DNA of 64,000 nucleotides from Thermomonas paludicola (GCF_024498955.1 NZ_CP093311.1:558001-622000), one strand, 5' to 3'; numbered from the stretch's first letter, positions 51,263 to 60,822 are shown. Translations and numbers: made by a program. Notes: generated by a model from the letters alone, not told the origin.

Positions 51263-52453
51263 TTACTTCGCTGCGCCGGCTTCGATGACGCCCCATACCC
51301 GCAGCAGGTTGCCGCCGAGGATTTTGCGGATGTCCGCGTCCTTGTAGCCGCGTGCCTGCAGGCCGGCCACCAGGTTGGGATAGTCGGCCACGGTCTTGAG
51401 TTCGTTCGCCAACTCGCCGCCCACGCCGTCGAAGTCGGAGCCGATCCCGACGTGGTCGATGCCGAGCAGCTTCACCCCGTAGTCGATCTGATCCAGCACC
51501 TGCGTGAGCGTGCTGCTGCGCACGGGATGCGCGGCTTCCCAGGCCTTCACGAACGCGTCGCGGTCTGCCTGCGGCTTGCCCTGCGCCTTCAGTTCGGCAT
51601 TGCGGCGATCGAATGCCTGCCGGGCGTGATAGAGGGCTTGCCCGTCGGCGGCACTGGCCGGGTTGATGAACATGGTGCCGAATGGCACCTGCACCACGCC
51701 ACCCTTGGCGGCCACCGCTTTGGCGATTTCGTCGCTGATGTTGCGCTCGAAGCCGGGGGTGAAATGGCGGAATGCGGAGTGGCTGGCGATCACCGGCACC
51801 GTGCTGATCCGGATGGCCTCCAGTGCGGACGCATCGGCCAGGTGCGAGACATCGACCATCATCCCCAGCCGGTTCATCTCCGCCACCACCTGCCGGCCGA
51901 AGTCACTCAACCCGTTCCATTTCTTGTCGGTCGAATAGGAAGAGTCGGCGAGGCGATTGGGCGCGCTATGGGCCAGGGTGATGTAGCGCACGCCGCGATT
52001 GAAGAAGAATTGCACGTTCTCGAGCTTGTCCACCAACGGCGCGCCGTTCTCCATCCCCAGCGGCAGCAGCACGCGCCCCCCTACGCGCAAGCGCGCGGCG
52101 TCGCCCGGTGAGGTGAGCAGGGCGAACTTGTCCGGATGCCGCTGCACCAGCGCGTCCACGCCGTCGATCATCGCGTTGGCAACCTGCCAGGCCGTGTCGT
52201 CTTCGTCTTGCTTCGGCGAGGTGTAGATCGACATGAAGGCCACGTCGAGGCCCCCCTTGCGTGCCTTCACATAATCGAACTCGCGATCCTTCACCTCGCC
52301 GCCCAGGTCGGACCAGCGTTCCAGCAACTCGGTGGGCGCGTCGATGTGGGTGTCCACGAGGATCGCATCCTGCGCCAGCGTGTGCGCCGCGTCCTGCGCG
52401 CGGGCTTGGGTGGCAATCAGCAGGCAGGCAGCGGCAAGCAGGGTCAGGCGCAT
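51263..52453 (-). CDS. Membrane dipeptidase, M19 family
   Basis: This 396-residue protein is a renal-dipeptidase-type zinc peptidase. It has a signal peptide (LTLLAAACLLIATQARA) and metal motifs DTHIDAP (HxD), ASHSAFRHF and DHVGIGSDFDGVG. It should cleave dipeptides in the periplasm. I start it at ATG 52453; the frame runs on towards hutI, whose stop is 14 bases upstream, so it may be co-transcribed with hutI. Confidence 0.92.
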   Translation of the reverse strand: MRLTLLAAACLLIATQARAQDAAHTLAQDAILVDTHIDAPTELLERWSDLGGEVKDREFDYVKARKGGLDVAFMSIYTSPKQDEDDTAWQVANAMIDGVDALVQRHPDKFALLTSPGDAARLRVGGRVLLPLGMENGAPLVDKLENVQFFFNRGVRYITLAHSAPNRLADSSYSTDKKWNGLSDFGRQVVAEMNRLGMMVDVSHLADASALEAIRISTVPVIASHSAFRHFTPGFERNISDEIAKAVAAKGGVVQVPFGTMFINPASAADGQALYHARQAFDRRNAELKAQGKPQADRDAFVKAWEAAHPVRSSTLTQVLDQIDYGVKLLGIDHVGIGSDFDGVGGELANELKTVADYPNLVAGLQARGYKDADIRKILGGNLLRVWGVIEAGAAK

Positions 52454-52467
52454 GGCGATCTCCGGGG

Positions 52468-53685
52468 TCAAGTGAGCTGGCGTCCGCCAACGAAGGCATG
52501 GGCGGCCAGATACCCCCCAAGCCAATAGCACAATTCAGCCGGATGGGTGACGTCCCACGCCACCAGGTCTGCCCGCAGCCCGACGCGCAGCAGGCCGCGA
52601 TCGTCCAACCCCAGCGCCCGCGCAGCGTTGACGGTTGCGCCGCGCAGCGCCTCCTCGGGGGTCAGCCGGAAATGCGTGCAAGCCAGTTGCATGGCCTGTC
52701 GCAACGACAGCAGCGGTGACGTGCCGGGGTTGCAGTCGGTCGCCACGGCCATCGGCACGCCGTGCTCGCGCAACAGCGCGATGGGGGGAAGCCGGGTTTC
52801 GCGCAGCACGTGGAATGCGCCGGGCAGCAGCACCGCAACGGTGCCGTGCGCCGCCATCGCCCGAATGCCGGCCTCACCCGTGAATTCGATGTGGTCGGCG
52901 GACAGGCCGTTGAATTCCGCCACCAGCGCGGCACCGCCGAGATCGCTGAGTTGGTCGGCATGCAGTTTCACCGGGATGCCAAGTGCCCGCGCCGCTTCGA
53001 ACACGCGCCGCGTTTGTGCTGGGGTGAAGCCGATGCCTTCGCAAAACGCATCCACGGCATCCACCAACCCGTCCGCGTGCAGCAGGGGCAGCCATTCGAT
53101 CACCGCATCCACATAACCGTCGGCGTTGTCGCAGTAGTCCGGCGGCAGCGCGTGCGCACCAAGATAGGTCGTGCGCACCTCGATGCCGAGCGCTGCGCCA
53201 AGCTGGCGGGCCACGCGCAGCATCTTGCGTTCGTTGTCGTAGTCCAGCCCGTAGCCGGACTTGATCTCGAGGGTGGTTGCGCCATCGCGCAGCAGCGCCT
53301 GCGCGCGCGGCAGCGATTGCCGCAGCAGCGCGTCTTCGCTGGTTCGCCGTACTGCGCCCACGCTGGAGTGGATGCCGCCGCCGGCACGCGCAATCTGTTC
53401 GTAGCTGGCGCCATTCAGGCGCATGTCGAATTCGTTGGCGCGGTTGCCGGCAAACACCAAATGGGTATGGCAGTCGATCAGGCCCGGCGTCAGCAAGCGC
53501 CCGTCAAGGTCGAGTACGCGCGCCGCCGAGGCGTCAGGCGGCAGTTCCTGCCCTGGGCCAACCCAGGCAATGCGACCATCACTGCAGGCCAGCGCGCCGT
53601 CTTCAATGAGGCCGAATGGCGTCTCACCGGTGCAGGTGGCCAGCGTGGCGTTGGTGAGCAGCAGGTCCCAGGGGGGAGAAGGCAT
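52468..53685 (-). CDS. hutI: Imidazolonepropionase
   Basis: HutI (405 residues) opens the imidazolone ring in step three of histidine degradation. It is an amidohydrolase with the zinc motif [18 protein letters not shown], then [34 protein letters not shown] and [15 protein letters not shown] start it at ATG 53685 ([12 protein letters not shown]). hutG is divergent, 157 bases away. Confidence 0.95.
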   Translation of the reverse strand: MPSPPWDLLLTNATLATCTGETPFGLIEDGALACSDGRIAWVGPGQELPPDASAARVLDLDGRLLTPGLIDCHTHLVFAGNRANEFDMRLNGASYEQIARAGGGIHSSVGAVRRTSEDALLRQSLPRAQALLRDGATTLEIKSGYGLDYDNERKMLRVARQLGAALGIEVRTTYLGAHALPPDYCDNADGYVDAVIEWLPLLHADGLVDAVDAFCEGIGFTPAQTRRVFEAARALGIPVKLHADQLSDLGGAALVAEFNGLSADHIEFTGEAGIRAMAAHGTVAVLLPGAFHVLRETRLPPIALLREHGVPMAVATDCNPGTSPLLSLRQAMQLACTHFRLTPEEALRGATVNAARALGLDDRGLLRVGLRADLVAWDVTHPAELCYWLGGYLAAHAFVGGRQLT

Positions 53686-53779
53686 GGTGCGGTCAGCTCC
53701 GTGGCGGCGCGTTCGTTCCGCGATTATTGCAGACCGGCGCGGATGGCCCGGCAACCCGGGAAGGCCGAAACGGGGCGCT

Positions 53780-53785
53780 TACAAT
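53780..53785 (+). promoter_or_regulatory. Candidate -10 for hutG
   Basis: TACAAT lies 58 bases before the hutG start in the divergent hutI-hutG region. The -35 is weak and I did not find a HutC-type operator. Confidence 0.3.
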
Positions 53786-53842
53786 GGCGATAGTGATCGT
53801 CAGGAGTGTTCACATGCGCCGCCATCTGCAGCAGGTTTCACC

Positions 53843-54793
53843 ATGAACGCCGCCGTCGAGGGTTGGAGCGGCCGGGTCGACCTGCCGGACACTGCGGCGA
53901 CCCGGCGCTGGCACCAATGGGTGCGCGAACCGGTGGCCGGTGCCGCGCCAGGCGTGGCGGTGCTGGGCTTCGCCTGCGATGAAGGCGTGCGCCGCAACCA
54001 CGGCCGGGTGGGCGCGGCCGCTGGGCCTGCGGCGCTGCGCGCGATGCTGTCCAATTTGCCGGTACTGGATGACACGCCGCTGTACGACGCCGGAACGGTG
54101 GCCTGCACCGATGGCGATCTGGAAGGCGCGCAGCGGCGTTATGCCGATCGGCTTGCCGACCTGCTGGATGCCGGCCATTTTCCGGTGGGGTTGGGGGGTG
54201 GCCATGAAATCGCGTTCGCCACCTATCAAGGCCTCGCCAAGCACCTTGGCGCGCGCCGGCCGCGCGTGGCCATCGTCAACATCGACGCGCACTTCGACCT
54301 TCGCCAGCAGGCGCAGGCCAGTTCCGGCACGCCTTTCCTGCAGGCGATCGAGCACGCGGCAGCACTGGGGTTGCCGCTGGACTACTGCGTCTATGGCATC
54401 AGCGCCGCAGCCAATACGCGCGCGCTCTTCGACAGCGCCGATCAACTTGGCGTGCATTACGTTCGCGACGATGAGCTGGGCCTGCTGGCGCTGCCGCAGC
54501 GCCTTGCCGAGTTGCAGGAAAAACTGGCCAAGGTGGATGCGATCTACCTGACCATCGATATCGACGGACTGCCGCACGCGATGGCGCCCGGCGTCAGCGC
54601 GCCGGCGGCGCGTGGCGTGCCGATGGAGGTGGTGGAGCCGCTGCTGGATGTGGTGGCAAGCACCGGCAAATTGCGGGTCATGGACGTGGCCGAGCTGTCA
54701 CCGCCGTTCGACCGCGACAACGTGACCGCACGCGTGGCCGCGCGCCTGATCCATCGCGTCACCCATGCGGCGAGCCGCGCAACATCGCGCTGA
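53843..54793 (+). CDS. hutG: Formimidoylglutamase
   Basis: HutG (316 residues) is an arginase-family manganese enzyme that hydrolyses formiminoglutamate to glutamate and formamide, the last hut step of the five-enzyme or shortened route. Metal motifs are GLGGGHEIAF, NIDAHFDLR and TIDIDGLPHAMAPG. I start it at ATG 53843; the frame stays open upstream across the promoter region. Confidence 0.9.
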   Translation: MNAAVEGWSGRVDLPDTAATRRWHQWVREPVAGAAPGVAVLGFACDEGVRRNHGRVGAAAGPAALRAMLSNLPVLDDTPLYDAGTVACTDGDLEGAQRRYADRLADLLDAGHFPVGLGGGHEIAFATYQGLAKHLGARRPRVAIVNIDAHFDLRQQAQASSGTPFLQAIEHAAALGLPLDYCVYGISAAANTRALFDSADQLGVHYVRDDELGLLALPQRLAELQEKLAKVDAIYLTIDIDGLPHAMAPGVSAPAARGVPMEVVEPLLDVVASTGKLRVMDVAELSPPFDRDNVTARVAARLIHRVTHAASRATSR

Positions 54794-54797
54794 CGCG

Positions 54798-56036
54798 TCA
54801 GTGGGATTCCTGCAGCGCCGGCAGCAACGGCGCAATGTCGCCATCGCCGCCTTCGGGCGCAAGCCCGAGCAGGTACATCAGCAGCGGATACACATCGACG
54901 TTGTCGAACACCGGCAGGCGCACGCCGTGGGCAAACGCCGGCCCGGCGGCGATGAAGCTGGCGCGCATGGAAGGCAGGTCGGGATCGTAACCGTGCGAGC
55001 CACGTGGACTCGGCGGCTGCTGCATGCGGATCTCGAATTTGTTCGCCCGCAGGGCGTCCCATCCCGCATCCATCTGGCAGACGATGGCGGGGATGCGCGG
55101 ATGCGTGCCGTACTGCCAGCGCGCCGGCAGCGCCTGTTTGCGCCAGCACTGGGAGTGGTCATGGCGGCCCAACAGACGTTGCTCGGCGTCGGCGGTCTTG
55201 CCCGGCAGCGGCGCGAAGCCGATGACTTGCCCATCGCTGATTGCCTCGGCGACATCGGGCGGCGCCAAGGCTTCAACCGGCAGCGTATGACCTGGCAGCA
55301 CGGTTTCGAAGCCGTGGTCGGACACGACCAGGACATTGGTCGAAGCCAGCAGCCCGTGCTGCCGCAGGCCATCCAGCAGCATGCCGATTGCGGCATCCAC
55401 CTCGCGCCGTGCGGTGATGGCCTGCGCCGAATCCGGCCCGTGGTCGTGGCTGGCTTCATCCACTTCATCAAGATACAGCGTCACGAAGCGTGGCCGTTGG
55501 TGCGCCGGCACCTCCAGCCAGCGCAGCACCTGGGTCACCGCGGCGGGGGCCGGAAGGTCGTCGTCGTACGCACGCCACGCGCGCGGACGCACGCCCTGGA
55601 TCGCTGCCTCACTGCCCGGCCAGAACATGGTGGCGGTGCGCAGGCCGGCGCGTTCGGCGCTGACCCAGACCGGCACGCCGCCCCACCAGTCCCCGGTTTC
55701 CACCGCCTTGCGGTCGGCGGTGCGGAAACTCCCCAGCGCGGCATCGGCCATCGAATTGTGGATGATGCCGTGGTGATCCGGGCGTAACCCGGTGACCAGC
55801 GTGTAGTGGTTGGGGAAGGTCAGCGCCGGATACGAGGGGCGCATGCCCACGGCGCGCACGTTGGCGTTGCCCAGGGCATCCAGCACGGGCATCTGCGCGG
55901 GCGTGATGTCGGTGGGGCGCAGCCCGTCCACCGACACCAGCAGCACGGCGGCGGGAGCATGGGTGGACGACGTGGACGCGCAGCCGGCCTGCAGCAGGAT
56001 CAACGACAGCGCAACGGTGCGGAAGTGGCGATGCAT
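54798..56036 (-). CDS. Nucleotide pyrophosphatase/phosphodiesterase-family lipoprotein
   Basis: This 412-residue protein belongs to the alkaline-phosphatase superfamily, NPP type. A lipoprotein signal (TVALSLILLQAGC) is followed by VSVDGLRPTDI, the nucleophile threonine in YPALTFPNHYTL, LYLDEVDEASHDHGP and VVSDHGFE. It should hydrolyse phosphodiester or pyrophosphate bonds in the envelope. It lies between hutG and hutU on the opposite strand; no link to histidine breakdown is apparent. Confidence 0.88.
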   Translation of the reverse strand: MHRHFRTVALSLILLQAGCASTSSTHAPAAVLLVSVDGLRPTDITPAQMPVLDALGNANVRAVGMRPSYPALTFPNHYTLVTGLRPDHHGIIHNSMADAALGSFRTADRKAVETGDWWGGVPVWVSAERAGLRTATMFWPGSEAAIQGVRPRAWRAYDDDLPAPAAVTQVLRWLEVPAHQRPRFVTLYLDEVDEASHDHGPDSAQAITARREVDAAIGMLLDGLRQHGLLASTNVLVVSDHGFETVLPGHTLPVEALAPPDVAEAISDGQVIGFAPLPGKTADAEQRLLGRHDHSQCWRKQALPARWQYGTHPRIPAIVCQMDAGWDALRANKFEIRMQQPPSPRGSHGYDPDLPSMRASFIAAGPAFAHGVRLPVFDNVDVYPLLMYLLGLAPEGGDGDIAPLLPALQESH

Positions 56037-56137
56037 ATGCCGATGATAGCCAAGAGCATGGGCTGTGGTTCGCAGGGCCACGGTCGATTCGGATGCGATA
56101 ATCCCGGTTTCAGTGTCCTTTGCCGGAGCCGTGCCTG

Positions 56138-57808
56138 ATGTCCAGCCGCAACGATCCTTCCCGCGTCATCCGCGCCCCGCGCGGCAGTGGCCTCACCTGC
56201 AAATCCTGGCTGACCGAAGCACCGTTCCGGATGCTGCAGAACAACCTGGATGCCGAAGTCGCCGAGAACCCGGCGGAGCTCGTGGTCTACGGCGGCATCG
56301 GCCGCGCCGCGCGCGACTGGGCCTGTTACGACGCCATCATCGAATCGCTGAAGAACCTCAACGACGACGAAACCCTGCTGGTGCAATCAGGCAAGCCGGT
56401 CGGCGTATTCCCCACCCATGCCGATGCGCCGCGCGTGCTGATCGCCAATTCCAATCTGGTGCCGCACTGGGCGACCTGGGAGCACTTCAACGAGCTCGAC
56501 AAGAAGGGTTTGATGATGTACGGCCAGATGACCGCAGGCAGCTGGATCTACATCGGCAGCCAGGGCATCGTGCAGGGCACCTATGAAACCTTCGTCGAAA
56601 TGGGTCGCCAGCATTACAACGGCGACCTCACCGGCAAGTGGCTGCTCACCGCCGGGTTGGGCGGCATGGGCGGCGCGCAGCCGCTGGCCGCATCGCTGGC
56701 CGGCATGAGCAGCCTCAACATCGAATGCCGCCAGACCAGCATCGATTTTCGCCTGAAGACCCGCTATGTCGATGAGCAAGCGACCGATCTTGATGATGCG
56801 CTTGCCAGAATTGACAAATACACGCAGGCCGGCGAAGCGAAATCCATTGCGCTATTGGGCAATGCCGCCGAGATTTTGCCGGAATTGGTCAAGCGTGGCG
56901 TTCGCCCCGATTGCGTGACCGACCAGACCAGCGCGCACGACCCGGTGCATGGCTATCTGCCGATCGGCTGGACGCTGGAGCAGTGGCTGGACGAACAGAA
57001 GACGAATCCGGACAAAGTGCGCGATGCCGCCAAGCAAGCGATGCGCGTGCACGTCGAGGCGATGCTCGCGTTCCACGCTGCCGGCATTCCCACCGTCGAT
57101 TACGGCAACAACATCCGGCAGATGGCATTCGATGCCGGCTGCAGCAACGCATTCGACTTCCCCGGCTTCGTGCCGGCCTACGTGCGGCCGCTGTTCTGCC
57201 GCGGCATCGGCCCGTTCCGCTGGGTCGCGCTCAGCGGCGATCCTGAAGACATCTACAAGACCGACGCCAAGGTCAAGGAACTGATTCGGGATGACGCGCA
57301 CCTGCATCGCTGGCTGGACATGGCGCGCGAGCGCATCAGTTTCCAGGGCCTGCCGGCGCGCATCTGCTGGGTCGGCCTGGGCCTGCGCCACAAGCTCGGC
57401 CTGGCGTTCAACGAAATGGTCCGCAACGGCGAATTGAAAGCCCCCATCGTGATCGGCCGCGACCATCTGGACAGCGGCAGCGTGGCCTCGCCGAATCGCG
57501 AAACCGAATCGATGCGCGATGGCAGCGATGCGGTGTCCGACTGGCCGCTGCTCAACGCCATGCTCAACGTCGCCGGCGGCGCGACGTGGGTGAGCCTGCA
57601 CCACGGCGGCGGCGTCGGCATGGGCTACTCGCAGCACAGCGGCGTGGTCATCGTCTGCGACGGCAGCGAGGCCGCCGACAAGCGCATCGCCCGCGTGCTG
57701 TGGAACGACCCCGGCACCGGCGTGATGCGCCACGCGGATGCGGGCTACGACATCGCGCAGCAGTGTGCAAAAGAGCAAGGCCTCAAGCTGCCGATGTCGT
57801 CAATCTGA
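56138..57808 (+). CDS. hutU: Urocanate hydratase
   Basis: HutU (556 residues) hydrates urocanate to imidazolonepropionate, step two of histidine degradation, using tightly bound NAD. Markers are [50 protein letters not shown] and [18 protein letters not shown] start it at ATG 56138 (MSSRNDPSR) with CCGGAG upstream. hutH, needed for step one, is not in the window. Accessory DNA begins about 120 bases after the stop. Confidence 0.96.
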   Translation: MSSRNDPSRVIRAPRGSGLTCKSWLTEAPFRMLQNNLDAEVAENPAELVVYGGIGRAARDWACYDAIIESLKNLNDDETLLVQSGKPVGVFPTHADAPRVLIANSNLVPHWATWEHFNELDKKGLMMYGQMTAGSWIYIGSQGIVQGTYETFVEMGRQHYNGDLTGKWLLTAGLGGMGGAQPLAASLAGMSSLNIECRQTSIDFRLKTRYVDEQATDLDDALARIDKYTQAGEAKSIALLGNAAEILPELVKRGVRPDCVTDQTSAHDPVHGYLPIGWTLEQWLDEQKTNPDKVRDAAKQAMRVHVEAMLAFHAAGIPTVDYGNNIRQMAFDAGCSNAFDFPGFVPAYVRPLFCRGIGPFRWVALSGDPEDIYKTDAKVKELIRDDAHLHRWLDMARERISFQGLPARICWVGLGLRHKLGLAFNEMVRNGELKAPIVIGRDHLDSGSVASPNRETESMRDGSDAVSDWPLLNAMLNVAGGATWVSLHHGGGVGMGYSQHSGVVIVCDGSEAADKRIARVLWNDPGTGVMRHADAGYDIAQQCAKEQGLKLPMSSI

Positions 57809-57931
57809 CGCGACGTTGCCTTTGAAGCGAAGCAGTCGCAGCATTTGAGCGTGGAAAGGTTGGGTACTTGTATCCGGTCAGCGACTGTTTTGTGATGTAT
57901 CAGCGCACATAGTGGATAAAGCGCACCCTAG
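57809..57931. other. hutU-IS5 junction, no gene seen
   Basis: These 123 bases between the hutU stop and the IS5 end hold no frame of note and no attC. The last four bases, CTAG (57928-57931), are the left flank of the IS and differ from the right flank TTAG. Confidence 0.5.
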
Positions 57932-59087
57932 GGAAAATCTGAACAACACGCCCCGAATCTTCAATTCCGGGCCACAGAGCAGGTTTTTTGGCTTCGTTAC
58001 CGCGTTTATGCGCCGTTTCCGGCGCTTTTTGGCGGGTTTCCCCGCCTTACAGGCGCACTGACCCCGCCGCCGGCAGCAATTGCCGGCGCGCCATCCACAG
58101 ATTCGACAGGGCGAACAGGGTCAGCACCTGCGCGCTGTTCTTCGCAAGGCCGCGATAGCGCACCTTGACGTAGCCGAACTGCCGCTTGATCACCCGGAAC
58201 GGGTGCTCCACCTTCGCCCGCAGGCTGGCCTTGCAGTGCTCCCAGCGCTCGGCGTAGCGACGATCCCGCTGGTTCTTCATCGCGCGCAGTTTCGACGGCT
58301 TCTCCGCGATCCGGAAGCCGGCGTCCACGTGCTGCAACTCCTCGCGCTTGTCCGCGCCGGTGTAGCCGCTGTCGCCACAGATCGTGGTTTCCCTGCCGTG
58401 CAGCAGCTTGTGTACCTGGGTCACGTCGGCCACGTTCGCCGCCGTGCATTCCACGTGATGCACCAGTCCCGAGACATCGTCAACGCCGATGTGCGCCTTC
58501 ATCCCGAAGTGCCACTGGTTGCCCTTCTTCGTCTGGTGCATCTCGGGATCGCGCTCCCCCTCCCGGTTCTTTGTCGAGCTGGGCGCGGCGATGATCGTGG
58601 CATCCACGATCGTGTCGCTGCGCAGGCTCATGCCCTTGCGCTGCAGGTGCGCATTGACCCTTGCCAGCAGCTTGGCAGCCAGGCCATGTGTCTCCAGCAG
58701 GCGACGGAAGTTGAGGATCGTGGTCTCGTCGGGAATACCATCCAGCCCGCCGATCCCGGCAAAACGGCGCATCACCGGCGTGTCGTACAACGCCTCTTCC
58801 ATCGCCGGGTCGCTGAGTGCGTACCACTGTTGCAGGAAATGGATGCGCAGCATCGTGGCCGGCGCGTACGGCTGCCGGCCGGGACGCCCCAGCGTCGGAT
58901 AGTGCGGCTCGATCAGCGACAGCAGCGCCTTCCACGGCACCACCTGCTCCATCTCCGCCAAGAACACCTCCCGCCGCGTCTGCTTGCGTTGCCCAAGATC
59001 TTCGGCGTCACCAAAAGTCAGTTGCATCAGAAGTCATCCCGGGGTGATGCGCTATTGTCGCCGATGGGGGAGTTGTTCAGACCTTCC
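57932..59087 (-). mobile_element. IS5-family insertion sequence, about 1156 bp
   Basis: The ends are inverted repeats: the right end, read inward, is GGAAGGTCTGAACAAC, and the left end is GGAAAATCTGAACAAC (57932-57947), two mismatches in 16. One full-length transposase gene lies inside on the minus strand. The flanks CTAG and TTAG both fit the IS5 target YTAR but are not the same, so there is no perfect target duplication. Confidence 0.85.
58047..59027 (-). CDS. IS5-family transposase
   Basis: This 326-residue DDE transposase appears intact. The catalytic Asp is in DTIVDATIIAAPSSTKN, the second in ICGDSGYTGADKREE, and the Glu with its YREK-like helix in KVEHPFRVIKRQFGYVKVRY. The N-terminus contains the usual LLSLIEPHYPTLGRPGRQPY and RIHFLQQWYALSDPAMEEAL. 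It is one frame with no frameshift, as in the IS5 subgroup. Confidence 0.93.
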   Translation of the reverse strand: MQLTFGDAEDLGQRKQTRREVFLAEMEQVVPWKALLSLIEPHYPTLGRPGRQPYAPATMLRIHFLQQWYALSDPAMEEALYDTPVMRRFAGIGGLDGIPDETTILNFRRLLETHGLAAKLLARVNAHLQRKGMSLRSDTIVDATIIAAPSSTKNREGERDPEMHQTKKGNQWHFGMKAHIGVDDVSGLVHHVECTAANVADVTQVHKLLHGRETTICGDSGYTGADKREELQHVDAGFRIAEKPSKLRAMKNQRDRRYAERWEHCKASLRAKVEHPFRVIKRQFGYVKVRYRGLAKNSAQVLTLFALSNLWMARRQLLPAAGSVRL

Positions 59088-59125
59088 TTAGCTGCGGAGG
59101 TTGGTATGAGCGATGAAAAGATTGA
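59088..59125 (+). pseudogene. 5' end of a cassette gene cut by an IS3 element
   Basis: Directly right of the IS5 end is TTAG, the core of an attC, then CTGCGGAGGTTGGT with a GGAGG ribosome site and an ATG at 59106. The frame reads MSDEKID and then runs into the IS3 end, adding WTDQLFIDIRTP before a stop at 59166-59168. The original gene is lost. It looks like the start of a small plus-strand cassette gene. Confidence 0.5.
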
Positions 59126-59192
59126 TGTGTGGACCGACCAGCTTTTCATAGACATCCGGACGCCATAATTGATGGCAATGACCGAGGTGTTT

Positions 59193-59474
59193 ATGGGCAA
59201 CAGCAAGCAGTACACGAATGAGTTCCGGGCGGAAGCGGTGAAGCAGGTGCTGGAGCGCGGCTTTACGGTGGTGGACGTCGCCTCCCGGATCGGGATCCCC
59301 AAGCACACGCTGTATGGCTGGGTGCAGGTGGCCAGGAAGACGGTACCGGTGTCCGGCGCGACAGCGGCGCCGAGCGACTCGGCCGAGATCCGCCGGCTGA
59401 AGGCCGAGCTGCGGCGCGTGACCGAGGAGCGCGACATCCTAAAAAAAGCCGCCGCGTACTTTGCCAAGGGGTAA
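59193..59474 (+). CDS. IS3-family transposase OrfA
   Basis: OrfA (93 residues) is the DNA-binding subunit with a helix-turn-helix (YTNEFRAEAVKQVLERGFTV, then GIPKHTLYGWVQVA) and a C-terminal leucine-zipper region (IRRLKAELRRVTEERDILKK). I start it at ATG 59193, with GAGG at 59184-59187. A run of seven A then G (59441-59448) is a programmed -1 frameshift site that would fuse it to OrfB. Confidence 0.9.
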   Translation: MGNSKQYTNEFRAEAVKQVLERGFTVVDVASRIGIPKHTLYGWVQVARKTVPVSGATAAPSDSAEIRRLKAELRRVTEERDILKKAAAYFAKG

Positions 59475-60343
59475 GGGCGAAGTACGCGTTCATACGCGCA
59501 CACATCCGCGAGTTCCGCCTGGTCGCCATGTGCCGGGTGCTGGGCGTGCACCGCAGCGGCTACTACGCTTGGCTGCGCCAGGGAGCCTGTGCCCGCGAGC
59601 GCGAGGACCAGCGTCTGCTCGGGCTGATCAGGCACCACTGGCTGGCTAGCGGTGCGGTGTACGGCTATCGCAAGATCGCGCTGGATCTGCGGGAAGCTGG
59701 CGAGCGATGCAGCCGGCATCGCGTCTGGCGGCTGATGAAGGCGGAGGGCCTGCGGGCGCAGGTGGGCTACGGCGGCAAGCCGCGCCACCGCGGCGGTCCG
59801 GTCGGTGCCGTGGCAAACGTGCTCAACCGGGACTTCTCGCCGCACGCCCCGAACAAGGTCTGGGTCACGGACATCACCTACATCCGCACCTACGAAGGCT
59901 GGCTGTTCCTGGCGGCAGTGATGGACCTGTACTCGCGCCAGATCGTCGGATGGGCGACGGCGCCGACGATGACCAGCGACCTGGTGCTGCAGGCGCTGAT
60001 GGCAGCGGCATGGCGGCGCAAGCCCGGCCCGGGCGTGATGGTCCACTCCGACCAAGGCTGCCAGTTCACCAGCAGCGACTGGCAGTCGTTCCTGAAGGCA
60101 CACCGGATGGTGCAGAGCATGAGCCGTCGCGGGAACTGCCACGACAACGCCGTGGCCGAGAGCTTCTTCAGCGTCCTGAAGAAGGAGCGGATCAAGCGGC
60201 GGATCTACCCGACGCGAGCCACTGCTGCTTCGGACGTGTTCGACTACATCGAGATGTTCTACAACCCGATCCGCCGGCATGGTTCCGCTGGCGGCATGTC
60301 ACCGGTAGAGTTCGAAAAGCGCTACGCGCAGAGCGGCGAATGA
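59441..60343 (+). CDS. IS3-family transposase OrfB, via -1 frameshift
   Basis: The OrfB frame is exactly -1 relative to OrfA and is open from the A7G slippery site at 59441. Alone it has ATG 59528. It carries HTH_21-like SGAVYGYRKIALDLREAGER and the integrase core with D in KVWVTDITYIRT, D in VMVHSDQGCQFTS and E in NCHDNAVAESFFSVLKKE. All three catalytic residues are present, so the element may still be active. Confidence 0.9.
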   Translation, partial: KKSRRVLCQGVRAKYAFIRAHIREFRLVAMCRVLGVHRSGYYAWLRQGACAREREDQRLLGLIRHHWLASGAVYGYRKIALDLREAGERCSRHRVWRLMKAEGLRAQVGYGGKPRHRGGPVGAVANVLNRDFSPHAPNKVWVTDITYIRTYEGWLFLAAVMDLYSRQIVGWATAPTMTSDLVLQALMAAAWRRKPGPGVMVHSDQGCQFTSSDWQSFLKAHRMVQSMSRRGNCHDNAVAESFFSVLKKERIKRRIYPTRATAASDVFDYIEMFYNPIRRHGSAGGMSPVEFEKRYAQSGE

Positions 60344-60377
60344 GTGTCTACGGAACTCTGGTCGGTCCACTTCACAG

Positions 60378-60437
60378 GTCTAACACCTGAGTTAAGCCGC
60401 GCCGCGAAGCGGCGTCGGCTTGAATGAATTGTTAGCG
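60378..60437 (-). repeat. attC site 1
   Basis: GTCTAAC to GTTAG, about 58 bases. The arms TTAAGCCGCGCCGC and GCGGCGTCGGCTTGAA fold around GAA. It is nearly the complement of the aadA-type attC. Confidence 0.9.
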
Positions 60438-60456
60438 CCGTGGAGGGCGCAGAACG

Positions 60457-60750
60457 ATGAGCATTGAAAAGCTGCTGGAAACGTGGGAAGCAAGGGCAAG
60501 GCGGGCGCACCCGTCCGACGCGATGCTAATTAACAAGCACATCCGCGAGTTGCGTGAAACACGGAACAACATCCTTGACGCAGCTTGCCAGTCCGTCGCA
60601 AACAGCGCGGACGCCAGCAGATACAGGTGGATTCGCTCCACTACCGCGCCGGGCTATCTACATTTTCCGAGCGGTGAAATTCAGGACGGACTTGCGCTTG
60701 ATGCACTGGACGCCGCCATCGACGCCGCGATGGCGGGCGCTAACACCTGA
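60457..60750 (+). CDS. Cassette gene, 97-residue hypothetical protein
   Basis: It starts MSIEKLLETWEARARRAHPS 22 bases after GTTAG, with GGAGGGC upstream, and stops inside the next attC (GCTAACACCTGA gives Ala-Asn-Thr-stop). The middle has DASRYRWIRSTT followed by GYLHFPSGEIQDGLALDALD, a pattern seen in small phage and cassette proteins. The family is unknown. It points against the array polarity. Confidence 0.65.
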   Translation: MSIEKLLETWEARARRAHPSDAMLINKHIRELRETRNNILDAACQSVANSADASRYRWIRSTTAPGYLHFPSGEIQDGLALDALDAAIDAAMAGANT

Positions 60751-60797
60751 ATTAAGGCGCGCCGCGAAGCGGCGTCGGCTTCAATGAATTGTTAGCC
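60738..60797 (-). repeat. attC site 2
   Basis: CGCTAAC to GTTAG, about 57 bases, with arms TTAAGGCGCGCCGC and GCGGCGTCGGCTTCAA. One arm has GG in place of the CC of site 1. Confidence 0.88.
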
Positions 60798-60822
60798 GTC
60801 AACGCACGGCATGGAGAACAGA

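Larger units (their letters stand above)
59123..60376 (+). mobile_element. IS3-family insertion sequence, about 1.25 kb
   Basis: The ends share TGGACCGACCAG (59130-59141, and as its complement at 60358-60369). I place the tips at the TG dinucleotides seven bases further out (59123 and 60376), but the exact tips are uncertain by a few bases because the right flank TTCACAGGTCTAAC also occurs at other cassettes. orfA and orfB are both intact. No clear 3-base target duplication is visible. Confidence 0.8.

Noticed and set aside
57809..57931. Search for an attI site or intI remnant next to hutU
   Set aside because: No recombinase-like frame or GTTAG core was found in these 123 bases; the only core-like sequence is right of the IS5 element.
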